Shown here: in pieces, positions 9,193 through 18,090 of the stretch
Layout: each line of letters opens with the position of its first letter
Numbering within the stretch: the stretch's first letter is position 1
Assembly (NCBI GenBank): GCA_963786445.1
Contig: CAWAZU010000028.1
Location: forward strand, 1-64,000
From: JAFKFJ01 sp963786445
GTDB taxonomy: Bacteria; Pseudomonadota; Alphaproteobacteria; Acetobacterales; Acetobacteraceae
Length of the DNA stretch: 64,000 bases
Direction of reading: 5' to 3'
Translations under genes and position numbers: made by a program
Notes under the pieces: generated by a model
Told to the model about the DNA's origin: nothing
The model's database searches: none
The model's input: the letters and a program-made list of their open reading frames with translations, nothing else

Positions 9193-9298
9193 CACGGCTA
9201 GCATCCGGGCGTCCGAGGCACGGGTTCACGCGGCCGGGCAAACCAGCGCGACAGCGCACGCTGGCAACAGACACGGCCGTCACGTCGGGGAGGGGCGG

Positions 9299-9415
9299 AT
9301 GAGCGGGTCGGCATCAAAGGTCAACCCCGCGGCCTGCGCCCATATCAAGTGCGCTGACCGAATCGCCGCCGCGGTCCCGGGCGGCCTCCCGCACGCATGG
9401 CCGTTTCGCCAGTGA
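9299..9415 (+). CDS. Possible 38-codon leader ORF
   Basis: ATG 9299 is preceded by GGGGAGGGGCGG, a stronger ribosome site than that of the transporter gene. The frame (MSGSASKVNPAACAHIKCAD...) stops at 9415, 5 nt before the in-frame ATG 9421 of the ATPase gene and inside the longer version starting at 9397. It could couple translation to the ATPase gene. There is no homology evidence, so it may be chance. Confidence 0.25.
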   Translation: MSGSASKVNPAACAHIKCADRIAAAVPGGLPHAWPFRQ

Positions 9416-10980
9416 AGGCGATGACATCCCTGCCGCAGCTTGCCGCGACGCTCCCAGGCTCTCGGAAAGCGCCGGTGCAGCCGGTGCTCCTGGTACGGGG
9501 GCTCGCCAAATCCTACGGCGCAACCGCCGCGCTGCGACAGGTTTCCCTCGATCTGCATGCCGGCGAAGTGCATGCGCTGTTGGGCGAAAACGGCGCCGGC
9601 AAGTCCACGCTGGTCAAGATACTCAGCGGCATCGTGGCGCCGGATGCCGGCGAACTGATACTGGCAGGCACGCCTTATCGGCCGGGCTCGCTGATGCAGG
9701 CACGGGCGGCCGGGATCTCGACGGCGTTCCAGGAACTCAGCCTGCTGCCCAACCTCACCGTGGCCACCAACCTGATGCTGCCCCGGCTGCGCAAGGGGTT
9801 TGCCGGCCTCACCTCCGCGCGCCGCAACCAGCAGCACGCGACGGCGATCCTCGCCGAATATGGCGCCTCCGACATCTCCCGTGCGGCACTGGTCGGCGAC
9901 CTGTCCCTGGCGGAGAAGCAGCGGGTCGAGATCGTGCGGGCGGTCAGCCATCGGCCGCGTCTGCTGGTTCTGGACGAACCGACGGCCGCGCTGGCCGAGC
10001 CGGAATGGCTGTTCAGCCTGATCGAACGCCTGGCCGCCGAGGGGATCGCGATCCTCTACATTTCGCATCGGCTGGCCGAAGTGCGGCGCCTGTGCCGGCG
10101 CGGCACCGTGCTACGCAACGGCGAGAGCATCGGCACGGTCAACCTGTCCGGCACCACTGACGCAGACATTTTCCGCATGATGGTGGGCACGCCGCCCGAC
10201 CGGCGCAGTGCCGCCGCGGCGACAGGCGCCGCGGCGGCGGCCCCAGTCGCGCTGGCGGTTCGCGGTCTTGGCGGCACCGACGTCGCCGATGTCGATTTTG
10301 ACGTCCATGTCGGGGAAATCGTCGGCGTCGCGGCCCTGGAGGGGCAGGGACAGCGCGAGCTGTTCCGCATGCTTGCGGGTGTCGCACGCATCGCGCATGG
10401 CACTGTGGCCATCGCGGGCCGCCCGACCCGGCTGGCCTCCCCGGCGCAGGCGGCGCGCAAAGGCATCGGTTTCGTGCCGGAGGAGCGCAAGACCGAGGGC
10501 GTGTTCCTCGGGCTCGGCACTGGCGAGAACATGTCGCTCTCGATCCTGGACCGGCTGCAGCGCCTGGGCCTGATTGACCGCAAGCGGGAACGCGCCGCGC
10601 TGCGCGACGGCGCCAGGCGCGTCGATCTGGCCGAGCGTGCGCTCGACCAGCCGATCTCCGCATTGTCCGGAGGCAACCAGCAGAAGGCGCTGCTCGGCCG
10701 CGTGCTGCTGTCGGGCGCGCGTAACCTCGTGCTGTTCGATCCCACGCGCGGGGTCGATGTCGGCACCAAGCAGGTGATCTACGGCGTGATCCGCGACTTC
10801 GTCGGGCAGGGTGGCAGCGTGCTGATCTATTCGACCGAACTCGCGGAACTCGTTCAGTTCGTGCATCGCTGTCTGGTGCTGTACCGCGGCCGGATCGTCG
10901 GCGAGGTCAGCGGCGAGGCGCTGTCGGAGGAACATCTGGTCTCGCTCGCGACCGGCCACGGGACGGAGGCGCCGGCATGA
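9397..10980 (+). CDS. Ribose-type ABC importer ATPase (module A)
   Basis: A 527-residue tandem ATPase of the RbsA/MglA type that would energise uptake of a sugar-like solute through the two permeases downstream. The first half has Walker A GENGAGKST at about 63-71, Walker B LLVLDEPTAAL and the family motif FQELSLLPNLTV. The second half has the usual degenerate P-loop (ALEGQGQRELF) and a C-terminal signature LSGGNQQKALL. The gene opens a tightly packed operon and overlaps the next gene by 4 nt. The start is uncertain: 9397 lacks a good ribosome site and ATG 9421 follows a possible leader ORF. Two LacI-type palindromes lie upstream. The substrate is not deducible. Confidence 0.93.
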   Translation: MAVSPVKAMTSLPQLAATLPGSRKAPVQPVLLVRGLAKSYGATAALRQVSLDLHAGEVHALLGENGAGKSTLVKILSGIVAPDAGELILAGTPYRPGSLMQARAAGISTAFQELSLLPNLTVATNLMLPRLRKGFAGLTSARRNQQHATAILAEYGASDISRAALVGDLSLAEKQRVEIVRAVSHRPRLLVLDEPTAALAEPEWLFSLIERLAAEGIAILYISHRLAEVRRLCRRGTVLRNGESIGTVNLSGTTDADIFRMMVGTPPDRRSAAAATGAAAAAPVALAVRGLGGTDVADVDFDVHVGEIVGVAALEGQGQRELFRMLAGVARIAHGTVAIAGRPTRLASPAQAARKGIGFVPEERKTEGVFLGLGTGENMSLSILDRLQRLGLIDRKRERAALRDGARRVDLAERALDQPISALSGGNQQKALLGRVLLSGARNLVLFDPTRGVDVGTKQVIYGVIRDFVGQGGSVLIYSTELAELVQFVHRCLVLYRGRIVGEVSGEALSEEHLVSLATGHGTEAPA

Positions 10981-11975
10981 GCGCGGCCGGCATCGCCAGA
11001 GGTCCGGCCAAGGCCGCCGCCGCGCGTCCCGCGGCAAGCGTGCTGGGCAACGGCACGCTCGTTGTCGGCATGATCTATGCCGTGCTGTTCGCGATCTTTG
11101 CCGCCCGCCAGCACGATGCGCTGACCGTCTCCGGCATCACCGACCTGCTGAACAACTCGCTGCCGCTGGCGCTCGCGGCGGCCGGCGGTACGCTGGTGGT
11201 ACTGAGCCGCGGCTTCGATCTCTCGGTCGCCGGGGTGGTGGCGCTGACCAATGTGCTGATGGCCACCCAGATCGGCGACGGGCTGGAGGGGGCGCTGCTC
11301 GGACTGGCGATGGTGGTGGCGACCGGGCTTGCGGTCGGCGCGGTCAACGGATTCCTGGTCGCCTATGTCAACCTCCAGTCCATCGCCTCCACGCTCGCGA
11401 CCATGATCGTCTGCTCCGGCCTGGCGCTGCTGGTGCTCGATGCGCCCGGCGGCAGCGTGCCGGATTTCGTCAGTTACGGACTGACCGATCAGTTGCATGG
11501 CGTGCCGGTCGCGGCGCTGATCGCCGGCGCCGTCCTGCTCGCGTGGCTGGCAGTGCGGCGAACCGACTGGGGCGTGGCGCTGTATGCAGTCGGTGCCGAT
11601 GAGGTCGGCGCCGCGCTGGCGGGGATCGCGACGCGCCGCGTGAAGTTCCGCGCCTATTGCATCGCCGGCGTGCTGTACGGGCTGGCCGGCTACATGCTGA
11701 GCGCGCTGACCGCGACCGGCAATCCCAATGCGGGCAACGCATATCTGCTGCTGATGTTCGCCGCGATCGCCATTGGCGGCACCGCATTCAGCGGCGGGCG
11801 CGGCGGCGTCGCCGGGTCGATGATCGGTGCGGGCACGCTGACCCTGCTTCAGAAGGTGCTGTTCTCGGCGGGCGTGTCGTCATTCTACACCGGCATTTTC
11901 CAGGGGCTGGTGATGATCCTGGCCGTGCTCATCGGCGGCCTGTCGGAACGCTTCGCGCGCGGGGGGCGGACATGA
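10977..11975 (+). CDS. Ribose-type ABC importer permease 1 (module A)
   Basis: A 332-residue polytopic membrane protein of the RbsC/BPD_transp_2 family, with many hydrophobic helices and the family segments LVVLSRGFDLSVAGVVAL near 75-95 and IAIGGTAFSGGRGGVAGS near 260-278. It starts at ATG 10977 overlapping the ATPase stop and overlaps the second permease by ATGA at 11972. Two different permease genes imply a heterodimeric channel, as in AI-2 and some pentose or polyol importers; RbsC itself works as a homodimer. It acts in the inner membrane. Confidence 0.92.
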   Translation: MSAAGIARGPAKAAAARPAASVLGNGTLVVGMIYAVLFAIFAARQHDALTVSGITDLLNNSLPLALAAAGGTLVVLSRGFDLSVAGVVALTNVLMATQIGDGLEGALLGLAMVVATGLAVGAVNGFLVAYVNLQSIASTLATMIVCSGLALLVLDAPGGSVPDFVSYGLTDQLHGVPVAALIAGAVLLAWLAVRRTDWGVALYAVGADEVGAALAGIATRRVKFRAYCIAGVLYGLAGYMLSALTATGNPNAGNAYLLLMFAAIAIGGTAFSGGRGGVAGSMIGAGTLTLLQKVLFSAGVSSFYTGIFQGLVMILAVLIGGLSERFARGGRT

Positions 11976-12991
11976 GCGGCGCGGCACGGCGCCTGGGCGC
12001 CGAGGGCAGGACCGTGATTGCGCTGTTCGCGATCAGCCTGCTGCTGATCCTCGGTTCCCGCTGGATCAGCCCGGGCTTCGGCAGTTGGGGTCAGGCCAAG
12101 GCCATCCTGGTGCTGTCGTCGTTCGTCATGGTGGTGGCGCTGGGCCAGCAATTCGTCATCCTCACCGGCGGGCTCGATCTGTCCGTCGGCTCCATGATGA
12201 CCTTCGGCGGCGTCCTCGCCTTCGCCTGGATCGGCGCGTCGCCGCTGGCGCTGGTCTGGGGTGTGCCGGCGATCCTGCTGGGAGCGGCCGCGATCGGCGC
12301 CGTCAACGGCATCGGCGTGATGCTGCTGCGGTTGCCGCCGTTCATCATGACGCTGGCCATGGGCATCATCGTTTACGGCGCGGCGCTCGGCGTCACGCGC
12401 GGCACGCCGCGGGGCAGCGCGTCGCCGGCACTGTCCGCGCTGTTCACGCAGGAGGTTGGCGGCGTGCCGCTGATCATCGGGCTGGTGGCGCTGCTCGCCG
12501 TCCTCGGCACGCTGGTGCAGGTGCGCACGCCGTTCGGGCGGCGGCTCTATGCTGTCGGCACCAGCGCGGCGGCGGCGTATGTCGCCGGCCTGCCGGTGCG
12601 GCGCCTGATCGTCACCACCTACGCGATCAGCGGCGCCGCCGCCGGGTTCGCCGGCATCCTGATGGTCGGCTATGCTGGCGGCGCGACGCTGACCATGGGC
12701 GACGGCTACCTGCTGCCCTCGGTCGCCGCGGTCGTGGTCGGCGGCACGTCGATCCTGGGCGGACGCGGCCTCTATCTCGGTGCCGTCGGCGGCGCGGTGC
12801 TGCTGACGACGCTGTCCACCATCATCGCCTCGCTCGGCATCGCCGAAGGCTGGCGCACGGTCATCTACGGCGCGGTCATCCTGCTCGCGCTGCTGCTGCT
12901 GCGCGAGGAACTCTATGCCTGGGCCGGTGGGCTGCGGTCCGGCGCGGGTGTGCCCGAGTTGCCCGCTCCTGCCGGCTCGGCACGACAATGA
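11972..12991 (+). CDS. Ribose-type ABC importer permease 2 (module A)
   Basis: A 339-residue BPD_transp_2 permease, partner of the preceding gene. It has the family motifs FVILTGGLDLSVGSMMTFGG near 58-78, LPPFIMTLAMGIIVYG near 115-130 and VGGTSILGGRGLYLG near 250-265. I chose ATG 11972, which overlaps the preceding stop as ATGA; the open frame extends further upstream only inside permease 1. The next gene, the binding protein, begins 29 nt downstream with its own ribosome site. Confidence 0.92.
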   Translation: MSGAARRLGAEGRTVIALFAISLLLILGSRWISPGFGSWGQAKAILVLSSFVMVVALGQQFVILTGGLDLSVGSMMTFGGVLAFAWIGASPLALVWGVPAILLGAAAIGAVNGIGVMLLRLPPFIMTLAMGIIVYGAALGVTRGTPRGSASPALSALFTQEVGGVPLIIGLVALLAVLGTLVQVRTPFGRRLYAVGTSAAAAYVAGLPVRRLIVTTYAISGAAAGFAGILMVGYAGGATLTMGDGYLLPSVAAVVVGGTSILGGRGLYLGAVGGAVLLTTLSTIIASLGIAEGWRTVIYGAVILLALLLLREELYAWAGGLRSGAGVPELPAPAGSARQ

Positions 12992-13020
12992 TCGCACATC
13001 ACAAAAGGGAGGATGCGACA

Positions 13021-14238
13021 ATGACGATCCGAACAACCCTGCGGCGGGCGCTGATGGCCGCCGCCACGCTGGGTCTCTGTATCGCGGCCGGCGCGCCGGC
13101 CATGGCGCAGCAGAAGATCAAGGTCTATCTGAGCCTCAGCTACAGCGGCAATGCGTGGCAAAGCGAGGCGGCCAACATCGTCAAGGCGCTGGCTGCCACG
13201 CCGCCGTACGACAAGCTGGTGGACCTGCAGGAGGTGATCTCCGGCACCGACGTGCAGCAGCAGATCTCGGCCTATGAAAGCATGATCTCCAACGGTGCGG
13301 CCGGGATCATCAGCTTCCCCGTGTCGCCCACGGGGCTGAACCGCACGGTCCATCGCGGCTGCGAGAAGGGCGTGCTGTTCTTCATGTACGACGCCACCGT
13401 GACCGAGCCCTGCGCGTACAACGTCAGCTACATCACCGCCGGCTTCGGCGAGAACACGGCGCAGGCGCTGGTCAACGCGCTCGGCGGCAAGGGCAAGATC
13501 TTCCTCAGCCGCGGCGTGCCCGGCAATTCGGTGGACAAGCGCCATACCGACGGCGCGATGAGCGTGTTCAAGCGCTATCCCGGCATCAAGATCGTCGCCG
13601 AGTATTACGGCATGTGGGACGACCAGACCACGCAGTCGGAGACGGCGAAGGCGCTGGCCGCGCATCCCGACGTGGACGGCATCTGGGCGCAGGCCGGAGA
13701 GGACGGCGCGATCAAGGCCCTGCTCGCCGCCGGCCGGCAAAACCTCGTCCCGGTGACGGGCGAGAACTCCAATGGCTTCCGCCTCGCGCTCGCCAACCCC
13801 GACCTGCAGAAACGCGGCCTGCAAGGCGTCTCCTCCGGCTCGCCGCCGGCAACTGCGGGCTATGCCTTCAAGCTGATGATGGAGGTGCTCACCAAGCAGC
13901 GCACGCTCGCCACGCACAACATCCAGTACCCGCTGCCGTGGGTGCCGGCGAGTGCGGTGAAGCTCTGCACCACCGACCGCTTCGAGAACGGCTGCAATAC
14001 GTTCCCGGCAGGCAAGGTGCCGGACTCCTTCGTGACCGAAGTGTTCGAGCCGACGCTGCTGCCGGAACTGTCGCTGACCACGGCGCTGGAGGGCAAGCCG
14101 ACGCCGGGGGCGACGATCCAGAAGCTGCCGGCCGACGTGCCGGCAGCGCCGGACGAGCCCGGGATCAACTGCCAGCATTGCGCGCCGCCGCCGAATCTCT
14201 ACCACCTGACCAAGCTGCAGGCGACCGTGCAGCCCTGA
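13021..14238 (+). CDS. Periplasmic sugar-type substrate-binding protein (module A)
   Basis: 405 residues, with an AGGGAGG ribosome site before ATG 13021. A Sec signal peptide occupies about residues 1-29 and ends APAMAQQ. The mature part is a type-1 periplasmic binding protein (Peripla_BP_4-like): YLSLSYSGNAWQSEAAN as first strand-helix and TDVQQQISAYESMISNGAAG. It is unusually long, with conserved cysteines (CEKGVLFFMYD, EPCAYN, RFENGCN) and a C-terminal C-x-x-C (GINCQHCAP). The module B protein at 25059 shares all of these, so the two are paralogues. The ligand is unknown. A strong hairpin follows the gene. Confidence 0.9.
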   Translation: MTIRTTLRRALMAAATLGLCIAAGAPAMAQQKIKVYLSLSYSGNAWQSEAANIVKALAATPPYDKLVDLQEVISGTDVQQQISAYESMISNGAAGIISFPVSPTGLNRTVHRGCEKGVLFFMYDATVTEPCAYNVSYITAGFGENTAQALVNALGGKGKIFLSRGVPGNSVDKRHTDGAMSVFKRYPGIKIVAEYYGMWDDQTTQSETAKALAAHPDVDGIWAQAGEDGAIKALLAAGRQNLVPVTGENSNGFRLALANPDLQKRGLQGVSSGSPPATAGYAFKLMMEVLTKQRTLATHNIQYPLPWVPASAVKLCTTDRFENGCNTFPAGKVPDSFVTEVFEPTLLPELSLTTALEGKPTPGATIQKLPADVPAAPDEPGINCQHCAPPPNLYHLTKLQATVQP

Positions 14239-14264
14239 CTGTGCCGACCCGCGTGCATGTGATG

Positions 14265-14290
14265 CAGGCCGCCGCCACGGCGGCGGCCTG
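14265..14290 (+). terminator. Hairpin after the module A binding-protein gene
   Basis: CAGGCCGCCGC-CACG-GCGGCGGCCTG is an 11-bp perfect stem with a 4-nt loop, 26 bp after the stop codon and 37 bp before the next gene. There is no U-run, so it more likely shields upstream mRNA or partly attenuates than fully terminates, giving more binding protein than dehydrogenase. Confidence 0.6.
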
Positions 14291-14327
14291 ACGCCCGACC
14301 CCCGGGTGCGACGAAAGGAGAGCGAGG

Positions 14328-15614
14328 ATGATCCGCCACCTCAAGACCGGGATCAGTGCGCAGGAGACGGCAGTGGCCGACCTGAATGTCCGCCGCACGG
14401 TCGAGGCCATCCTGGAAGACGTGAGCCGGCGCGGCGACGACGCAGTGCGCGAGCTGTCGGCGCGGTTCGACCACTGGGAGCCGGCGCAATTCCGCCTGTC
14501 ACAGCACGAGATCGACACCCTGGTCGCCAGCCTGCCACGGCAGACAATCGAGGACATTCGCTTCGCCCAGGCACAAATCCGCCGCTTCGCCGAGGCGCAG
14601 CGCGCAACCATGCACGACCTGGAGATCGAGACGCTGCCCGGCGTTCAGCTCGGGCACAGGCACATCCCCGTGGCGAGTGTCGGCTGCTACGTGCCTGGGG
14701 GCCGCTATCCGATGGTCGCATCGGCGCATATGAGCGTGCTGACGGCGAAGGTTGCCGGCGTGAAGCGGGTGATCGCCTGCACGCCGCCGCTCGGCGGCAA
14801 GCCGCCGGCTGCGACGATCGCGGCGATGGCGATGGGGGGCGCGGACGAGATCTACGTCCTCGGCGGCGTGCAGGCGATCGCGGCGATGGCGCTCGGCACC
14901 GGCGCGATCGCCGCCGTGGACATGCTGGTCGGTCCTGGAAACGCCTATGTCGCCGAAGCCAAGCGGCAGTTGTTCGGCCGCGTCGGCATCGATCTGCTAG
15001 CCGGCCCGACCGAGACGCTGATCATCGCCGACGACACCGCCGACGTGGAGATGTGCGCGACCGACCTGCTCGGCCAGGCGGAACACGGCCCGACCTCGCC
15101 GGCGATCCTGCTGACCACGTCCGCGCGCATCGCCAACGGCATCGAGGCGGAGATCGCAAGCCAGCTCACCCGCCTCCCGACCGCCGACATCGCCGCCGTC
15201 GCCTGGCGCGATCACGGGCAGGTGATCCTGTGCGATACCGATGAGGAGATGCTGGCCGAGGCGGACCGGATCGCCTCGGAGCACGTCCAGGTGCTGACCC
15301 GCGAGCCGCGCTGGTTCCTGGGGCGGATGACCAATTACGGCGCGCTGTTCCTGGGCAAGGAAACCAACGTTGCCTATGGCGACAAGGTCATCGGCACCAA
15401 CCACACGCTGCCGACCCGTCGCGCGGCGCGCTACACCGGCGGGCTGTGGGTCGGAAAGTTCATCAAGACCGTGACCTACCAGGAGGTCAGCGAGGCCGCG
15501 AGCGCCATGATTGGCGAATACTGCTCCCGGCTCTGCGAGATCGAGAATTTTGCGGCCCACAAGGAACAGGCCGATCTGCGCGTCCGCCGCTATGGCGGCC
15601 GCAACGCCGCCTGA
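14328..15614 (+). CDS. HisD-family NAD-dependent dehydrogenase (catabolic paralogue)
   Basis: 428 residues of the histidinol dehydrogenase fold, preceded by GAAAGGAG. The HisD zinc and catalytic residues are in place: GQAEHG (Q250, H253), SEHV (E318, H319), GDKVIGTNH (D352) and ENFAAH (H411). The setting is catabolic: ABC importer upstream, LacI regulator downstream, no other his gene. HisD paralogues in such clusters, for example the sulfopropanediol dehydrogenase HpsN, oxidise small polyol-like alcohols to acids. I infer a similar two-step NAD-linked oxidation of the imported solute. True histidine biosynthesis is less likely. The substrate is unknown. Confidence 0.85.
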   Translation: MIRHLKTGISAQETAVADLNVRRTVEAILEDVSRRGDDAVRELSARFDHWEPAQFRLSQHEIDTLVASLPRQTIEDIRFAQAQIRRFAEAQRATMHDLEIETLPGVQLGHRHIPVASVGCYVPGGRYPMVASAHMSVLTAKVAGVKRVIACTPPLGGKPPAATIAAMAMGGADEIYVLGGVQAIAAMALGTGAIAAVDMLVGPGNAYVAEAKRQLFGRVGIDLLAGPTETLIIADDTADVEMCATDLLGQAEHGPTSPAILLTTSARIANGIEAEIASQLTRLPTADIAAVAWRDHGQVILCDTDEEMLAEADRIASEHVQVLTREPRWFLGRMTNYGALFLGKETNVAYGDKVIGTNHTLPTRRAARYTGGLWVGKFIKTVTYQEVSEAASAMIGEYCSRLCEIENFAAHKEQADLRVRRYGGRNAA

Positions 15615-15622
15615 GCCGGCGC

Positions 15623-16669
15623 ATGCTGCGCGAGGCGATGCGGCCTGACGAGTTGCGCACCGGGCAGTATCCGGTGACGGCGCGCGAGCTGGCGCGGGTG
15701 CTGGGCGTGTCGCAGTCAACCATCTCGCGCGCGTTCAGCACCGCGGCCAGCATCTCGCCGGCGATGCGCGAGCGGGTGATCAGGGCGGCGACCGCGCTCG
15801 GCTACCAGCCGAACGTCATCGCCCGCAGCCTCAGCACGCGGCGCAGCAACATCGTCGGCATCGTCATGGCCAACATGACCAACCCGTTCTATCCCGAGGT
15901 GCTGGAGCAGTTGACGCGCAGCCTGCAACGGATCGGGCTGCAGACCCTGCTGTTCAACGTCCCGCCTGATCAGGATGTGGACAGCGAACTGCCGCTGCTG
16001 CGGCAATACCAGGTGGATGCCGTGGTGATCGCGTCGGCCACCATCTCCTCTGAGGTCGCCGGCGCCTGGGCGGCGACCGGGCGGCCGGCTGTGCTGTTCA
16101 ACCGGGCGGTGCCAGGGGCAGCGGTTACGACCGTGACATGCGACAATGTGGCGGGGGGCCGCGCCGTCGCCGATTTTCTGGTGGCACGTGGCCATCGCCG
16201 ACTGGCCTTCGTCGCCGGTCGCGCCGACACCTCGACCAATGTGGAGCGCGAACTCGGCTTTCTCGGGCGGCTTGGCGAACTCGGCGTGACGCTGCACGCG
16301 CGCGGTGGCGGCAAGGACTACGGCTATCAGGCCGGCTATGCCGCCACGCTCGACATCGCGCCGACGCGGCCGGATGCCATCTTCTACGCCAACGACATCA
16401 CGGCACTCGGCGGGATGGATGCTCTGCGCCAGGAACTCGGGCTGCGGGTGCCGGCGGATGTCTCGGTGATCGGGTTCGACGATATCCCGATGGCCGCCTG
16501 GCCCTCCTACCAGCTCACCACCGTGCAGCAGCCGGTCGCGCTGATGGTCGAGCGTACCGTGCAGTTCATTGCCGCCTGCCTGCGCGACGGGGTGACTGCT
16601 TTGCAGACGCATGTCCTGCCGGGACCGCTGATCGAGCGCGGCTCGACCCGCGCGGCCGGGCCGCCGTGA
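15623..16669 (+). CDS. LacI-family transcriptional regulator
   Basis: 348 residues from ATG 15623; ATG 15638 is an alternative. Residues about 18-40 form the LacI helix-turn-helix (TARELARVLGVSQSTISRAF), followed by the hinge region (IARSLSTRRSNIVGIVM) and a periplasmic-binding-like effector domain ending SVIGFDDIPMAAW. It is the sixth gene of module A and very likely regulates that operon through the two palindromes at 9153-9192, with the imported solute or a breakdown product as inducer. Its stop overlaps the GTG of the next gene (GTGA). Confidence 0.92.
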   Translation: MLREAMRPDELRTGQYPVTARELARVLGVSQSTISRAFSTAASISPAMRERVIRAATALGYQPNVIARSLSTRRSNIVGIVMANMTNPFYPEVLEQLTRSLQRIGLQTLLFNVPPDQDVDSELPLLRQYQVDAVVIASATISSEVAGAWAATGRPAVLFNRAVPGAAVTTVTCDNVAGGRAVADFLVARGHRRLAFVAGRADTSTNVERELGFLGRLGELGVTLHARGGGKDYGYQAGYAATLDIAPTRPDAIFYANDITALGGMDALRQELGLRVPADVSVIGFDDIPMAAWPSYQLTTVQQPVALMVERTVQFIAACLRDGVTALQTHVLPGPLIERGSTRAAGPP

Positions 16670-17217
16670 GCGGCCGCCGCCTCGAATACGGCAGCCGGCC
16701 GCCGAGCCTCGGCCCCTGCCTGCCGGCCGCGCCGCCGCCGCCCGAGGACATCATGGCGGCCGGCGTGGACGCGGCGACGCTGGCCTATGTGCTGGCGACG
16801 CGTCCGCCGTTCGATCTGCTGCGCCAGGCGGCCGGCCAGCTCGCCGGCATCCTGCTGCTGGCGGCGGTCGGCAGCGCGGAGGCGCGGAGCCACCCTGGTC
16901 TGCCGCCTGCCGCCGCGTGCTGTGCCGAGGCCCACGAGCGGCTCCGGCATGCCGTGCCGACGCCGCGCGCGGCGCACCACCATCGCCATCTGCTACAGGC
17001 CGCGGCGGCGGTCGGCGCCGCGCTGACGGCCATCGCGCACCTACGCAGGCACGACGACGCGACGATCGCGGCCGTCCAGGCGCCGTTGCAGGAGGGCTAC
17101 CGGCATCTGCAATGGGCGGCCGGCGCGCTGCCGGGCTTCGAGATCGTGGCTTTCGCGCAGGGGTGCTGCGCAAGCCATCCCGCGGTGCGGACGGTCGATA
17201 CAACAGGGGGAGGATGA
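16666..17217 (+). CDS. Unknown His/Cys-rich helical protein
   Basis: 183 residues starting with GTG 16666, which overlaps the LacI stop as GTGA, so translation is probably coupled. No signal peptide or known domain is recognised. The sequence is mostly alpha-helical with a Pro-rich start, then a cluster of possible metal ligands (ACCAEAHERLRH, then RAAHHHRHLLQA) and a late GCCASH. It ends 3 nt before the metallo-beta-lactamase-fold gene. The tight linkage suggests it works with that hydrolase or controls its expression. The role is open. Confidence 0.6.
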   Translation: MSGRRLEYGSRPPSLGPCLPAAPPPPEDIMAAGVDAATLAYVLATRPPFDLLRQAAGQLAGILLLAAVGSAEARSHPGLPPAAACCAEAHERLRHAVPTPRAAHHHRHLLQAAAAVGAALTAIAHLRRHDDATIAAVQAPLQEGYRHLQWAAGALPGFEIVAFAQGCCASHPAVRTVDTTGGG

Positions 17218-17220
17218 ACG

Positions 17221-18090
17221 ATGGCCGACTACTCGATCTGGGTGCTCGAATACAGCTACGTCAGCAAGTATCATGTCAGCGGCATCGTCTATGGCGCCCA
17301 CAACCAGGGCTACCGGAAGCTGCCGTACTGCTATGTCCTGATCGAGGGCAACGGCACCGCCGCGATGGTGGATGTAGGCTACAACAACCGTGACTACGGG
17401 AAGATCATGGCTGATGCCTTCGGCGTCGAGAACTGGCATGACCCGCGAACCGTGCTGGCCGAATGTGACGTGACGCCGGAACAGGTCGGCCATGTGTTCA
17501 TCACGCACGCGCATTTCGATCACTTGGGCAATACCAATTCCTTCCCAAACGCAAAGTTCTACATTCAGGAGCGCGAACTGTCGAAATGGGTCTGGGCGAT
17601 GTCGCTCGACCGGCGCTTTCGCTGGCTGATGCTGGCGACCGACCCCGGCGACGTGCTGCGTTGCGTCGATCTGGCACGGCAAGGCAGGCTTGAATGCGTG
17701 GACGGCGACCGCGCCGGCGTGCTGCCGGGCATCGACCTGCGCGCCGCCTTCGACACCCATACCTGGGGCTCGATGTACGTGACCGTGCGCAACGGCGGCG
17801 GCGGCGATACCTGGGTGCTCGCCGGAGATCTGGTCTACAGCTTTGAAAACCTGCGCGGCATTGATCCGGCCGATCCGCAGTACATCCCGGTCGGGCTGGC
17901 GACCGGCAGCCAGACCAACCTGATGCTGACCACGGACGTCATGGTCAGAGAAGCCGGCGGGGATGTTTCTCGCGTCATCCCTATCCATGAGGAGGGTTTG
18001 AAAGACGCCTTTCCCTCCCGCATCACGCAGTGCGGCCTGCGGATCACCGAGATCACGCTGGCAGCAGGCGAACGCAGCCGGGTCCGCTAG
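17221..18090 (+). CDS. MBL-fold hydrolase, AttM/AiiB-type lactonase family
   Basis: 289 residues with a GGGGGAGG ribosome site. The metallo-beta-lactamase motif is HAHFDHLG (H96, H98, D100, H101), followed by an Asp bridging ligand (LAGDLVYS) and a late His (VIPIHEEG), enough for a di-zinc site. The N-terminus and the 289-aa length match the N-acyl-homoserine-lactonase (AttM/AiiB) group. In this catabolic operon it more likely opens a sugar-acid or gamma-butyrolactone-type lactone made by the upstream dehydrogenase than quenches quorum signals, but either is possible. It is the last gene of module A; an IS1380 relic starts directly after its stop. Confidence 0.85.
   Translation: MADYSIWVLEYSYVSKYHVSGIVYGAHNQGYRKLPYCYVLIEGNGTAAMVDVGYNNRDYGKIMADAFGVENWHDPRTVLAECDVTPEQVGHVFITHAHFDHLGNTNSFPNAKFYIQERELSKWVWAMSLDRRFRWLMLATDPGDVLRCVDLARQGRLECVDGDRAGVLPGIDLRAAFDTHTWGSMYVTVRNGGGGDTWVLAGDLVYSFENLRGIDPADPQYIPVGLATGSQTNLMLTTDVMVREAGGDVSRVIPIHEEGLKDAFPSRITQCGLRITEITLAAGERSRVR

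Noticed and set aside
8084..9415. 443-codon plus-strand open frame over the M20 remnant
   Set aside because: Its composition is that of an antisense shadow, and the opposite strand carries recognisable M20 motifs. Only its last 38 codons, with their own ribosome site, were kept as a weak leader candidate.
14328..15614. Calling the HisD-like gene hisD of histidine biosynthesis
   Set aside because: No other his gene is nearby and it sits inside an importer operon with a LacI regulator. The residues alone cannot separate the two roles, so no symbol was given.
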